This document shows positions 41,875-51,800 of a DNA stretch of 54,182 nucleotides, piece after piece (the stretch's first letter is position 1; each line of letters starts with the position of its first letter). The stretch is from Candidatus Falkowbacteria bacterium. GTDB taxonomy: Bacteria; Patescibacteriota; Patescibacteriia; UBA11705; JABHMO01. Position numbers and translations under genes: made by a program. A model generated the notes under the pieces. The model had not been told where the DNA came from and ran no database searches. It was given only the letters and a program-made list of their open reading frames with translations. The stretch covers positions 70,976-125,157 of the forward strand of contig JABHAL010000007.1 in NCBI GenBank assembly GCA_018674305.1, written 5' to 3'.

Positions 41875-42186
41875 TTAAGACGAATGATTTTTGTGAGACT
41901 TCCCATCTCCAAGCACTAGCCTGTGCATTTCTAAATACAAATGATAATCCTCGGGAAATCGACTTGCTATATCATTAAGTATAGCTAATTGTCGTTTCTT
42001 GATTGAAACATACCTTTTAAGTTGCTCAGCTCCCTCAGAACTTTGCAGGGCTACCTTTTCCAACTCACCCTCAGCTGCAAGACGACCTAGAATCTCCTTC
42101 TGTTCTTTTTGGAGGTCTTCTATGTCTTTTCGGAAATTATCAATTATAACTTCGCGATCAATTGTTATGGGGGGAATGTTTTTCAT
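41875..42186 (-). CDS. Hypothetical helical protein
   Basis: The ATG at 42186 (MKNIPPITIDREVI) is preferred to a TTG five codons upstream. The 103-residue protein is almost all helix with charged heptads (DNFRKDIEDLQKEQKEILGRL and QLKRYVSIKKRQLAIL), suggesting a coiled-coil hairpin. Not recognised. It precedes the 40-residue ORF by 25 nt. Confidence 0.55.
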   Translation of the reverse strand: MKNIPPITIDREVIIDNFRKDIEDLQKEQKEILGRLAAEGELEKVALQSSEGAEQLKRYVSIKKRQLAILNDIASRFPEDYHLYLEMHRLVLGDGKSHKNHSS

Positions 42187-42217
42187 ATAAAACAGAAACA
42201 AGAAATACGAAATAAAG

Positions 42218-42275
42218 CCCGCCTTGCCCGACCAAATTATTACTTCTGGATGAATTATTGGACAGTCGAGGCAGG
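42218..42275. repeat. GC-rich palindrome (GCCTTGCCCG / GTCGAGGCAGG)
   Basis: CCCGCCTTGCCCG (42218-42230) and GTCGAGGCAGG (42265-42275) with ACC...GGAC flanking a non-conserved middle. Same ends as the inserted palindrome at 24472-24528. It lies between genes upstream of 42186. Confidence 0.7.
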
Positions 42276-42312
42276 AAACTAAGGGTTACTTAAGAATCTT
42301 AACTACCATCAC

Positions 42313-43002
42313 CTAAATATTATAAACTACATTTTTTCTTTCCACAACTACATTCCATCCTCGCTTTTGAGCTTCTTGATATAAGGGAAGAGTTGGATTG
42401 AAACAAATTGGGTGACCAACGATTTCTAAAAAGTTAATATCACCTTCACTGTCACCTATGCCCCAAATATTTTCTTTTGGAATGTCCGCAAATTCAGGTC
42501 TCTGCATAATTTTTTGGGCAATGCTAGCTTTATCATGCGGAACACTTCTCATTGAAGTATAGCGACCATCTACCTGTTCGATCTCCGCTGCGTGAGATTC
42601 ATTCATCCCCCAAGCTTCGGCAAACGGCTTTACTGCTTCCTCGGGAGAGCAACTGATCGCTGTAATATACCAACCTTGTTCTTTTTTTTCCTTAATTAAT
42701 TCTCTAGTATAACGATAAACTTGATCTTTGTATTCAGCAACCATTTCCCTACCCAAAAGCTCAAAATCTTCTACCTTAACTCCAGAAATGCGCGCTTCAA
42801 ATATTTCTATTACTTTATATAGATATTCATCGTAACTACCCTTGCGTTCTCGCCATTTTTTTTCTTCAACATTAAAATGTTTTCTAATCATTTCATTAAA
42901 AATACCAGTCTCGATCAATTTATCAACCATATACAAAAACAAAGACCAACGGAAAAAAGTACCGTCTAGATCAAGAAATAATAATCCTTTATATTCTTTC
43001 AT
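42313..43002 (-). CDS. HAD-IB family phosphatase (SerB-like)
   Basis: The ATG at 43002 (MKEYKGLLFLDLDGT) is preferred; the longer frame adds residues encoded by the 56-bp repeat. The 229-residue protein has DLDGT, a helical cap (about 20-85), motif II TAISCSPEEAVKPF, K in HDKASIAQKI and IGDSEGDINFLEIVGHPICFNP, the usual HAD-IB signature seen in phosphoserine phosphatase and related enzymes. Substrate is not certain; it may act on phosphoserine or a lipid phosphate. It stands alone between repeats and ftsZ. Confidence 0.8.
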   Translation of the reverse strand: MKEYKGLLFLDLDGTFFRWSLFLYMVDKLIETGIFNEMIRKHFNVEEKKWRERKGSYDEYLYKVIEIFEARISGVKVEDFELLGREMVAEYKDQVYRYTRELIKEKKEQGWYITAISCSPEEAVKPFAEAWGMNESHAAEIEQVDGRYTSMRSVPHDKASIAQKIMQRPEFADIPKENIWGIGDSEGDINFLEIVGHPICFNPTLPLYQEAQKRGWNVVVERKNVVYNI

Positions 43003-43010
43003 ATAAGTAT

Positions 43011-43066
43011 AGTAAATAGTCCGCCTCGTCCGCACGTAAGCCTTGCGAACGGGCGAGACGGGTAAT
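43011..43066. repeat. 56-bp palindromic repeat, copy 2
   Basis: Identical to the reverse complement of 26787-26842. It lies directly upstream of the SerB-like HAD gene start. Confidence 0.9.
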
Positions 43067-43104
43067 TAGTAATTTGTAAACAGTAAAAAATAGCTTGTAA
43101 AACG

Positions 43105-43126
43105 AAGAGCGACCTCAGTCGCCCTT
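43105..43126 (-). terminator. Possible ftsZ terminator
   Basis: AAGAGCGAC-ctca-GTCGCCCTT forms a 9-bp stem with one mismatch. On the minus strand it is followed by CGTTTTAC, a short T tract. About 48 nt after the ftsZ stop. Confidence 0.55.
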
Positions 43127-43173
43127 CCATATCCTACTTTATAAACTTTTCAACTTTCAACTTTTTAACTGAC

Positions 43174-44424
43174 TTACATCATTTTACGGCGAATAAAAGC
43201 CGGAATTTCTAAATCTTCATCATCACCTGTAGTCGTTGTTTGAGTAGTTCCAACCATAACGTCTTCTGGTTTAATCTTATCAGGATCTTCTGGTTCTGGT
43301 TCTAACGTTTTTTGTTCTAGTGTCTTTGCATCAAATCCTAAATCCTCATCATCATCTTGAGCTTTCTCCATAGACATTGCAGTTGGTTGTTCTGCTATTC
43401 TATTTGAAGCAAAATAAGATGGTGCGGATTTAGCTGCTACCGGTGACCTTAACATTGAATTTTTAGCCATCAATTCGTCAAATCCAGTGGCTACGACAGT
43501 AATCCTTATTTGATCTTTTAAATTTTCATCAACAACTGCACCGAAAATTATTCTTGCATCATTATCTACTGATTCAGTTATAGCTTTCGCAGCTTCACTG
43601 ACTTCATACATAGTAATATCCGGGCCACCTGTAACGGTAAATAAAATTCCCTTCGCACCTTCAATAGATAATTCTAATAACGGACTGGAAATCGCTGCTT
43701 TGGCCGCTTCAACTGCCCGGTTGTCACCAGAAGACTCACCCATACCCATCAAAGCAGAACCACTGGATTCCATAATAGTCTTGACATCAGCAAAATCCAC
43801 GTTAATTAAACCAGGCAAAGTAATTACTTCTGAAATACCTTGAACACCCTGTCTTAATACTTCATCTACCACACCAAAAGCTTCTAATAGTGGTGTTTTT
43901 TTATCAATAATTTGCCAAATCCTATCGTTAGGAATTGTAATCAATGTATCCACTTTACCACTAAGTTCATTTAGTCCATCTTCAGCTACGCGCTTCCTTG
44001 GTCCACCCTCAAAAGAAAATGGTTTAGTAACGACAGCAATAGTCAAAGCCCCCAATTCCTTAGCAATTTCTGCTAGCTTTGGGCCACAACCCGTACCTGT
44101 GCCACCACCTGCACCATAAGTGATAAATACCATGTCTGCGCCCTTTAGAACCTCTCTAAGTTCATTCTGAGACTCCTCTGCGGCCTTACGTCCAATGGAT
44201 GGGTTCATCCCTGCGCCTAGACCACGAGTTGTGCTTTTGCCAATATGTATTTTGGTAGGAGCCATGCTGTTTTGCAAAGCCTGTAAATCTGTATTAACCA
44301 CAATAAACTCAACTCCCTTAACGCGAGCCTGAATCATGCGATTAACTGCTGAGCTACCCCCTCCACCTACGCCAATAACTTTAATTTTTGCAAATGTTTG
44401 AATTTCTGGTTTTACTTCTGGCAT
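43174..44424 (-). CDS. ftsZ: Cell division protein FtsZ
   Basis: This 416-residue tubulin homologue polymerises at mid-cell. Seen: VIGVGGGGSSAVNRM, the tubulin signature GAGGGTGTG (104-112), and the T7 loop NVDFADVKTIM. A variable acidic linker (about 325-400) follows, and a conserved C-terminal peptide DLEIPAFIRRKMM binds FtsA and other partners. It follows ftsA on the same strand, as usual. Length and motifs are normal. Confidence 0.98.
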   Translation of the reverse strand: MPEVKPEIQTFAKIKVIGVGGGGSSAVNRMIQARVKGVEFIVVNTDLQALQNSMAPTKIHIGKSTTRGLGAGMNPSIGRKAAEESQNELREVLKGADMVFITYGAGGGTGTGCGPKLAEIAKELGALTIAVVTKPFSFEGGPRKRVAEDGLNELSGKVDTLITIPNDRIWQIIDKKTPLLEAFGVVDEVLRQGVQGISEVITLPGLINVDFADVKTIMESSGSALMGMGESSGDNRAVEAAKAAISSPLLELSIEGAKGILFTVTGGPDITMYEVSEAAKAITESVDNDARIIFGAVVDENLKDQIRITVVATGFDELMAKNSMLRSPVAAKSAPSYFASNRIAEQPTAMSMEKAQDDDEDLGFDAKTLEQKTLEPEPEDPDKIKPEDVMVGTTQTTTTGDDEDLEIPAFIRRKMM

Positions 44425-44648
44425 ATGTAAAAATAAATAATAAATAATAAATAATAAATTGAAACTTAGTACTCAGTACTTACCACTTACTTTTTTTATT
44501 GAAAAAAGGGAAAGAAAAGTGAGCAGAGCTATAAGACTAGAAGGTTCTAGGAAAATATAAATTCCCGCCCCCTCCTACTTTCATTTTCTAGCTCTTATCA
44601 CTCTTCTATCCCTTGATTTTAAGGATATTTTACTTTACCACACCTACT

Positions 44649-45899
44649 TTAGGAAATCAAATTTTTAACCCATTTCTTCATCTTGTCAGCAGCCTCCTTA
44701 ACAGACTTAAATTGGTTAGAAAGACCAAATCTAGCCATTCCCTTTTCGTTCATAACATTATAACCCCACATAACCAAGCCGAGGCCAGTTACAAATGATA
44801 AATCATTAACCTTATCAACTGCTGTATTGAATTTTTTACTAGCACCTAGTGAAACTGGCAACATTGTTTTTCTTTTTCCGACTTCAATTAGTCCTGGCAA
44901 TTTCGAACCGCCACCAATTAATATTATACCAGCGGGCAATAGTCCGCTACGATTAATCTTTTGTAATTCCTGATCTACTTTTTCAAATACTTCCTCTACT
45001 CTAGCTTCAACTATTTCAGCAATATATTTTTTTGAGAACACTTGATCTTCACCGCCATGATCTCTTAGATTAATTTCATCTTCTTTTTCGAAGTTTTTAG
45101 GCAAAGCGGTACCAATTTCAATTTTTATTCTTTCGGCAACATCCAAAGATGTTTGCAATCCAATAGCCAAATCAGCCGTAATATGATCAGCACCAATTGG
45201 CAAAACTGAAACATGCAAAACATCACCTTCCTCAAACACTATAACCTTAGTAGTTGATGCGCCAATGTCTACTAATGCTACGCCTAATTCTTTTTGCCTT
45301 GGAGACAAAACAGCTTCAGCAGCAGCCAAGACGCTAAGTACCAAATCATTAATATCTAAACCAATCCGATAAATACATTTTGTTAAATTTTTTACCTGGG
45401 AGTTAAGAGCTCTAATAACTTGTGTTGTTACTTCTAGACGAATGCCTGACATCCCAATTGGATCCTTAACACCAGTTTGATTATCAATTGAAAAATTCTT
45501 AGGAACCACGTGAAGGATTTCATAATTAACTGGAGCTGCTACTGCTCGGGCCGCTTCAATTACACGCTCAACATCATTTTCTTGAATTTCACCACTGGTT
45601 CGAGCGATTGCTATCACACCATTACTTTCCTGTGAAGAAATATGAGTTCCCCCAATACCCACCCAGGCATTTTCAATCGGCAGACCAATCATTCGTTCAG
45701 CTTTTTCTAAACAAGCAGAAATACTAGAAACAACATCTTCAATACTAACAACAGCGCCTTTGTTCAACCCTTGGGCCGGCACTTCTACAACACCAATTAC
45801 ATTTAACTGTTCTGTTTCACCAGCTCGGGATGTTTGTCCTACCACAATACGAATATGTGAGGATCCAATATCCAAACCAGCAATAATATTTTCTGCCAT
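44649..45899 (-). CDS. ftsA: Cell division protein FtsA
   Basis: This 416-residue actin-like protein links FtsZ to the membrane. Seen: AGLDIGSSHIRIVVG at the start, a 1C-domain region (VVPKNFSIDNQTGVKDPIGM), VALVDIGASTTKVIVFE, and IILIGGGSKLPGL. The C-terminal amphipathic helix (DKMKKWVKNLIS) fits the membrane-targeting sequence. ATG at 45899; a hairpin (GAGGC-at-GCCTC, 45909-45921) lies just upstream and may affect translation start. Confidence 0.97.
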   Translation of the reverse strand: MAENIIAGLDIGSSHIRIVVGQTSRAGETEQLNVIGVVEVPAQGLNKGAVVSIEDVVSSISACLEKAERMIGLPIENAWVGIGGTHISSQESNGVIAIARTSGEIQENDVERVIEAARAVAAPVNYEILHVVPKNFSIDNQTGVKDPIGMSGIRLEVTTQVIRALNSQVKNLTKCIYRIGLDINDLVLSVLAAAEAVLSPRQKELGVALVDIGASTTKVIVFEEGDVLHVSVLPIGADHITADLAIGLQTSLDVAERIKIEIGTALPKNFEKEDEINLRDHGGEDQVFSKKYIAEIVEARVEEVFEKVDQELQKINRSGLLPAGIILIGGGSKLPGLIEVGKRKTMLPVSLGASKKFNTAVDKVNDLSFVTGLGLVMWGYNVMNEKGMARFGLSNQFKSVKEAADKMKKWVKNLIS

Positions 45900-45984
45900 A
45901 GATTACTAGAGGCATAGCCTCAAAATATGATCAAGCATAATCCAGGGCACTAACCCAATTAGATTACGCTTTTATACTATTAAT

Positions 45985-46013
45985 ATAATACATTAAATAA
46001 CATTTTACAGCAA
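45985..46013 (-). promoter_or_regulatory. Candidate ftsAZ promoter
   Basis: On the minus strand TTGCTG (46013-46008), a 17-nt spacer and TATTAT (45990-45985, 5/6). It lies about 85 nt upstream of the ftsA ATG. Confidence 0.45.
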
Positions 46014-46021
46014 GTAAGTAA

Positions 46022-46044
46022 ATTATCCCAATTTAGTGGATAAT
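46022..46044 (-). terminator. ATTATCC-GGATAAT hairpin after dgkA
   Basis: Perfect 7-bp inverted arms with a 9-nt loop, between dgkA and the ftsA promoter. On the minus strand it is followed by TT only, so it is a weak terminator or an operator for ftsA. Confidence 0.35.
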
Positions 46045-46087
46045 CTACTATTTTGTACACCAAAATGGTTCAACAAGATAATCTCTA

Positions 46088-46441
46088 TTAAAAGTAAGGT
46101 ACAAAAATTAACAAAGCAATTATAACGCTAGCAATAGAAGCAACCAACACAATTGCAGACATGATATCCTTTACCTCCTTAACATAACTATGCAATCGTG
46201 GTTTAAACAAGTCCAACAATCTCTCAAAAACAGTATTAAGCATTTCTAATATTAAAACTCCAGCAATCATCAAAACTATTAAACTCCATTGCCATAATTT
46301 AATTTGCATGTACCAACCTAGAAAAATAACCACAACAGTTGCAATCATGTGGATCTTAAAATTTTGCTCTTTCTTGATTAATGATAATAATCCTCGAAAT
46401 GCAAACCTGAAACTCTTGTACAATCGTTTAAGATTTATCAT
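46088..46441 (-). CDS. dgkA: Diacylglycerol/undecaprenol kinase family protein
   Basis: This 117-residue protein has three membrane spans and the family signature LEMLNTVFERLLDLF, then VKDIMSAIVLVASI. In Gram-positive-type bacteria this small enzyme phosphorylates undecaprenol, feeding cell-wall and glycan lipid carriers; diacylglycerol is the other known substrate. It overlaps ybeY by 14 nt, a common pair in bacteria. Confidence 0.92.
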   Translation of the reverse strand: MINLKRLYKSFRFAFRGLLSLIKKEQNFKIHMIATVVVIFLGWYMQIKLWQWSLIVLMIAGVLILEMLNTVFERLLDLFKPRLHSYVKEVKDIMSAIVLVASIASVIIALLIFVPYF

Positions 46442-46862
46442 AAAATTTATTTAAAATTTTTACTTCCAAGGCCTCCATTTTTTTTGCTACTTTTTCCTGG
46501 TGATGTTCATATCCTAACAAATGCAAAAAACCATGTAAGACTAATTTTAGAACCTCCTGCTCAAAAGTATTATCATAATCCCCTGCTTGTTTCTTGGCCT
46601 GCTCTGGGCAAACTAATATTTCTCCTAAAAACTTGGGGCCGGCTTTCGTCTGTTCTTCTACAAAAGACAAAACATCAGTAACTTGGTTTTTGTGGCGATA
46701 AGCTTTATTCCATTTTTTAATTACTACTGGATCAACAAAGGCCACTGAAACCGAAGCCTTACCCTGATGTTTGGCTTGCTTTTGGGCAAAGTTAAGGATT
46801 GAACTAATCTTTTTTCTTGGCAAACGAAAACTGGTTTGATTATTAAACTCAGTATTAATCAT
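46428..46862 (-). CDS. ybeY: Endoribonuclease YbeY (rRNA maturation factor)
   Basis: This 144-residue metalloprotein has the zinc site H110, H114, H120 in VLHGFLHLLGYEHH, and the upstream NKAYRHKNQVTDVLSFV segment typical of the family. It takes part in 16S rRNA 3'-end processing and ribosome quality control. It overlaps dgkA and begins 3 nt after the Tsp3/PsbP-like gene, so it is read through from the surface-protein operon. Confidence 0.95.
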   Translation of the reverse strand: MINTEFNNQTSFRLPRKKISSILNFAQKQAKHQGKASVSVAFVDPVVIKKWNKAYRHKNQVTDVLSFVEEQTKAGPKFLGEILVCPEQAKKQAGDYDNTFEQEVLKLVLHGFLHLLGYEHHQEKVAKKMEALEVKILNKFYDKS

Positions 46863-46865
46863 AAA

Positions 46866-48107
46866 TTAAAAACTTACAGGTGGTGGTCCAGAACTTTCTG
46901 GTTCTTCTTCGACAACTACAGAATCTTCAACAACCGGATCTATTGGAGCCGCTGGTTCCTGAACAACTGGAACTACAGGTTGAGTAACAACTTCTACAAA
47001 CTCAAAACTGCTGACGATCATAGCAAAGACATTTGGAAAGTTAGCTTTCTCTTTCAATCCAATATTATAATTTACTGCAAATACTTTATCCTTGGCTGGA
47101 CTTTCGACATACACAGTAAAACCGTCTGGACTCTCTACCACATTAAGTTCGTTATAAGTTTTATAATGTTTTAACTGACTAATCTTGACTGATGAAGCAA
47201 TGCTCAAGTACCAATTATCTACGCTCTGCGCCGGTTTCTTTTCATAAACTAAAATATTTACAAATTCATTCTGATTGGAACTGATCATTAAATCACTTGG
47301 ATCATCCTGGTCCAATGGCTGAATTAACCAGGTAGTTGGATATAATATTTTATAACCATACATATTGTTTGTATAATAATCCACAAAATCCTTCTCCCAA
47401 AGTCGAACACTTGTCTCGTCAACTGGGCTATAAAAATTCATGATTTCTTCCTGATCTTTGTAAACATCACCATCAGTATCATTTAAACTTTCACTTGTTC
47501 CAAAAACAACTTCCTCGGCATCAGTTAGCTTATCTTTGTCTTTGTCCGGTCCAGCCAACAAGCCAAGACTGTATTGATTAATATCATCTGGATTAAACTT
47601 CAATTCATCTTCTTCTACCACGGGTTCTTCAACTGGCTCTATTACTGGCTCTGGCTCTTCTGGTTCTTCTACTGGAACAACTGGCTGTTCAGGCATCGGC
47701 TGAACTTTAGGTGCCTGCACTACTGGAGTAACACTTTCTGATCCTGTTTGATCATAGCTTTTGTAAAGCAAGAAAGCTGAACCAAGCACGACTACAACTA
47801 TAACTAAAATTATAATTAAATTTAAATTCTTTTTACTCCCTGGCGCCTTGGGCTTAGACAGCTTCGGTGGTTTGGCAACAACTCCTGAAGCTACTGGTTT
47901 ACCCTTAACAATTGGCTTCCCAGCATTTGTAGAAGCTATTGTTTTATCGCCCAAATAATACTCCATAGGCATAGTATGAATATCCGCTTTTTCTTTGGCA
48001 GTACCTTTGTCTTTTTCAGGCTTAGGTCCTGATGGAGAATTTGAAGGTGCCGGCGGCGCGGCTGGCGCTGGTGGTTGAGGTTTTTTATTATCAGTGTCGT
48101 CAAACAT
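46866..48107 (-). CDS. Membrane protein with Tsp3 repeats and PsbP-like domain
   Basis: This 413-residue protein has a proline-rich cytoplasmic N-terminus, one membrane span (NLIIILVIVVVVLGSAFLLY, about 95-115), a Pro/Glu/Val stalk (PVVPVEEPEEPEPVIEPVEE), Tsp3-type calcium loops (PDKDKDKLTDAEE, NDTDGDVYKDQEE), and an outer domain at about 240-365 (YGYKILYPTTWLIQP ... FAMIVSSFEFV) that resembles PsbP/DUF1795-like folds. It ends in a Pro/Val/Glu-rich tail. Likely a surface-anchored protein linked to the giant protein two genes upstream. Confidence 0.75.
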   Translation of the reverse strand: MFDDTDNKKPQPPAPAAPPAPSNSPSGPKPEKDKGTAKEKADIHTMPMEYYLGDKTIASTNAGKPIVKGKPVASGVVAKPPKLSKPKAPGSKKNLNLIIILVIVVVVLGSAFLLYKSYDQTGSESVTPVVQAPKVQPMPEQPVVPVEEPEEPEPVIEPVEEPVVEEDELKFNPDDINQYSLGLLAGPDKDKDKLTDAEEVVFGTSESLNDTDGDVYKDQEEIMNFYSPVDETSVRLWEKDFVDYYTNNMYGYKILYPTTWLIQPLDQDDPSDLMISSNQNEFVNILVYEKKPAQSVDNWYLSIASSVKISQLKHYKTYNELNVVESPDGFTVYVESPAKDKVFAVNYNIGLKEKANFPNVFAMIVSSFEFVEVVTQPVVPVVQEPAAPIDPVVEDSVVVEEEPESSGPPPVSF

Positions 48108-48188
48108 AAAAAGTTATTTTAAATTATAAATTATAAATTTAATATTATTAAAAAATGCTATTGCTTATTACTATTTACCAATTACTAG

Positions 48189-48788
48189 TTACTGTTTACT
48201 ACTCTTCAACTCGGTCAAAGCTTTCTGAAAATTCAACAACTTACCCGGGCCTTTCGGATTATAACCTCCCAAAACTTCCTCACCATCGAGAAAACCATCC
48301 CCATCAGTATCTGCAGTCAAAGGATCTGTTTTGTAAACATTAACTTCACTTATATCAAACAATCCATCACCATCGGAATCTGCTTTAAATATATTAGTCC
48401 CAAGTTCTTTTTCCAGATCATCAGATAAGCCATCGTTGTCCCGATCTGAAACATTTGGAGTATTGGGAATGCTTGAGTCTACCGGTGCTACTACTTTATC
48501 TACCGGAACAACTTCCACTTCTTCTTCAACTTGTTCAATTACTGGAGCTTCAACTACTGGGGTTTTCATTTTTTTAATAAAACTAATTAAAAACCAAACT
48601 ACACCAATCGTAATTAACACGATTATAACAATAATCGCAATTTTCACTGCGGGATTTGGACCAACTGGATCTGGTGCAACAGGCTGGGCTTGTGTTTGCG
48701 CTTCCGGCCTTGATGCTGGCGCTGCTTTTACTTCCGTATGATCAAACTGGTCAAACGGATCTTCTATTTTGTTGTTTTCATTTGGCAT
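48189..48788 (-). CDS. Membrane protein with Tsp3 calcium repeats
   Basis: This 199-residue protein starts MPNENNKIEDPFDQFDH, with an acidic/proline-rich cytoplasmic tail, a membrane span (IAIIVIIVLITIGVVWFLISF) and three Tsp3-type loops: DRDNDGLSDDLE, DSDGDGLFDISE and DTDGDGFLDGEE, each with Asp at the calcium-binding positions. The C-terminus (GPGKLLNFQKALTELK) is short. It lies between the giant protein (48 nt upstream) and the Tsp3/PsbP-like gene, and its layout is like the 23255-24235 gene. Confidence 0.85.
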   Translation of the reverse strand: MPNENNKIEDPFDQFDHTEVKAAPASRPEAQTQAQPVAPDPVGPNPAVKIAIIVIIVLITIGVVWFLISFIKKMKTPVVEAPVIEQVEEEVEVVPVDKVVAPVDSSIPNTPNVSDRDNDGLSDDLEKELGTNIFKADSDGDGLFDISEVNVYKTDPLTADTDGDGFLDGEEVLGGYNPKGPGKLLNFQKALTELKSSKQ

Positions 48789-48835
48789 AAAAAATTATTT
48801 GGTATTTGGTATTAGTTAGTTGATGTTTATTATTA

Positions 48836-51800
48836 CTAATATATAGAGCCTTCTTCTATCGGAACACCAACTTCTTCTCCTGTTGAGGTAATTCCAGAAA
48901 TAATCTTTGGCAATAATGATTGTAAATCAGCAATACTGCCTTTTTCATAAATACCTTGATTCCCTTCTGCTTGCATTTGAGTATAATATGTATAATCGGT
49001 CAAAGAAAAATATCCGGGGCTATTCATTTCACTTGGCTCACCTTCAAAAGCGTCCAAAGGATGATTACATCCACCATCAAGCATATCTATCTGTCCATCA
49101 CCATCGTCGTCAGTTCCATTTTTACATTGTGGATCTACCAAATTACCAATGTAAATTAAATGCACTGGGGATTGCATAGAATCAGCGGAAGTAACAACGG
49201 ACAATCTAGACATATCATCAGCACACGACTCACTAGGTGTCATCTTTGTACACCCATCAAGATCCTTGGCATCGGTTATAATTATATAGACCACACCAGC
49301 ATAGAAATTACCATTATTTGAGACCAGTTCCAAAACATTAGAAACAAATTTTGAAATCCTATGTGGCGTACCATTATGACTTTTATAGACATATGGATAT
49401 CCCGGGGTATCAAGATAATCAATAAACGCTTGAGTACTACTAGAACCATCAAAAGTATTATCTTCAATAGCATAATCAGCATCGAAATCATCCTTATTTA
49501 TCTCTACCGTTGAACAAAAACTTTTACCAGCAGAACAAAGATCTGAAGCTTTTTCAAGTAAATAATGTGCTTCCACTCCCTTAACATCATCAATTCCATC
49601 AATATGCGTCTCTCCAACATCCATACCCAGAACTATTGCTTTAATAATTTCCAGATGATCATGTCCAGGATCATTAGTCCCCATACTACTGCTATTATCA
49701 ACATAAAACGCAAACAATATATTTCCCTGAGACATTCCATCTTCTTCTGAATTATCAAATTCATTCGAACATTTAAGATCCGCCATATCAATATCTCCAT
49801 CGCCGTCATTATCTGCCCCATCTGCGCACTGAACAGGTTCTAATTCACTTTCATCAAGGGTTGAATCGCAACTCTCGTCACGAGGTAAATGATTAACGTC
49901 ACTATTACCAGTACCACAATAATTATTTAGGAAAGTACAAGTGCAACCAGCTGCGGCATAATCACAACTTCCATCACTATCATTATCAATACCATCATTA
50001 CAAAAGGAAAAATCTTCAAGTGGATCATTAAAACTGTCACATCCAGGATCACCACCACCACCTTCTGAATAATCAGCATAACCATTATTATCATTATCTT
50101 CACCATCATTACATTGACCTAAAGTACCATCTGGTGCATCTGCTGGCAGAGCTTCGGTAATCCAGTCATCCTCATCAAAGCTTGGAGTAACAATATGATT
50201 GTAAAGCTCACCATCAAGCTCCAAGGCGAAACTTAAATTATAGGCTGATGTATCGCCAGTATTCATAGGATCTACCTGGAAGGAATAAACATGGTGGTCT
50301 CCTGGATCTGCATCATAGAAATTAAAGAATTTTTGAGTTTCACTATTGTAACAAGTATTAGGATCATAACCGTTCGGGCACTGGACACAGAATAATGCTG
50401 GTATCTTACACTGATAATCGCCAGGACTACCGCCAATTGGATTTGGACATTGATAAGCTAAATCACCTGGCTCTACGAACTGCGGATCAGGACATTTAAC
50501 TCCTGTATTTGCTTTGCTCGCTTTTTCCCATTTGAAATGATTAAGAGGATCAATTGGCATGACCTGCTGAATAGCACTACTAAATTCATTTTGCCATGAT
50601 GGCCACACACTAAACACTCGACCACGCACATAAGTACCTGAATCTAACTGCGGAACTTGGCCATTGTGTCCTTGTTTATATAACTTAACATACTGACGCA
50701 TCAAGATCATATCCATGATACGCTGTGAATCTCGAATCAATTTAACTTTTTCTGGTTGTACTCCCGAATCAGTTACCAAATCAGTATTGAACCATAATAA
50801 ATTAACCAATTGACTATAAATATTCATGGTCGCTTCGTTTGATCCCAATGAATGTCCTAACACATAAATGTTATTGTAAATTTTTGTTTTCTCACCTTCG
50901 ACGGTTGGCGCAAGATTACTAGCTGCTACATAAACTGTTGGGCCATCTTGTACTGCTGGATAACAGAAAGTTCCATAATCATCTGTCTGACAATCAACCT
51001 GGACTGGATTAGCATTACCAGCATTCGGAGCATATTTCTGATACCAAATATCTGGTGGTAAATTTTCTGAGTTTTCATAGATTCTCAGTGAAATCGCGTC
51101 TGCGACATGATCATTGGTTGGATATGGCTGTCCAGTACTTGGATTCAAATCATCATCAACTCTAATAAAGAAATACTGTTCAAACAGTTCTGGTTCTTCC
51201 CATGGATCTTCAATACTCTTACATTTTGGATCACCAAACCAAGTATCAGCATTATAATCCTGAACTCCATCACCATCATTGTCTAAACCATCATTACATT
51301 GATGTTCAAGGTCTCCTGATAGGTCACCCCAATCCAATTCACCTGGTGTTTCTATAAACAATCCATTAGCCTTTGCCAATTCAGTTAAATTAGTATGATA
51401 AAATTCAGTACCTAGACATTGCGAATTAATATCGTTAGAAGAACAATGTTCTTCAATAACATCCTGTTTAAATGATTTGTCTTGCACGTCCTGATTAAAA
51501 TTCCACAATCCTTGCAAAGATGGTTCAGTTGTAGGATCAACTATATTACCCAACTCCGGCAACTTGTTGGAACTATCCCAAATTCTAAATTCATCAATAT
51601 ATCCAGCAAACGACACTGAAGCTGTTTGAGTTTTTCCTAAACCACCAATATATAAATCATCATAATTATCCCAATCACTATCACCATAATGTCCGGTTGA
51701 TATTGGCCATTTATTTAAATTATCAACCGTCAAGTTTGCTTCTTGAACAGTATCAGCCTCTACTCCATTAATATATAATTTAGCTACACCTGCTCCATTA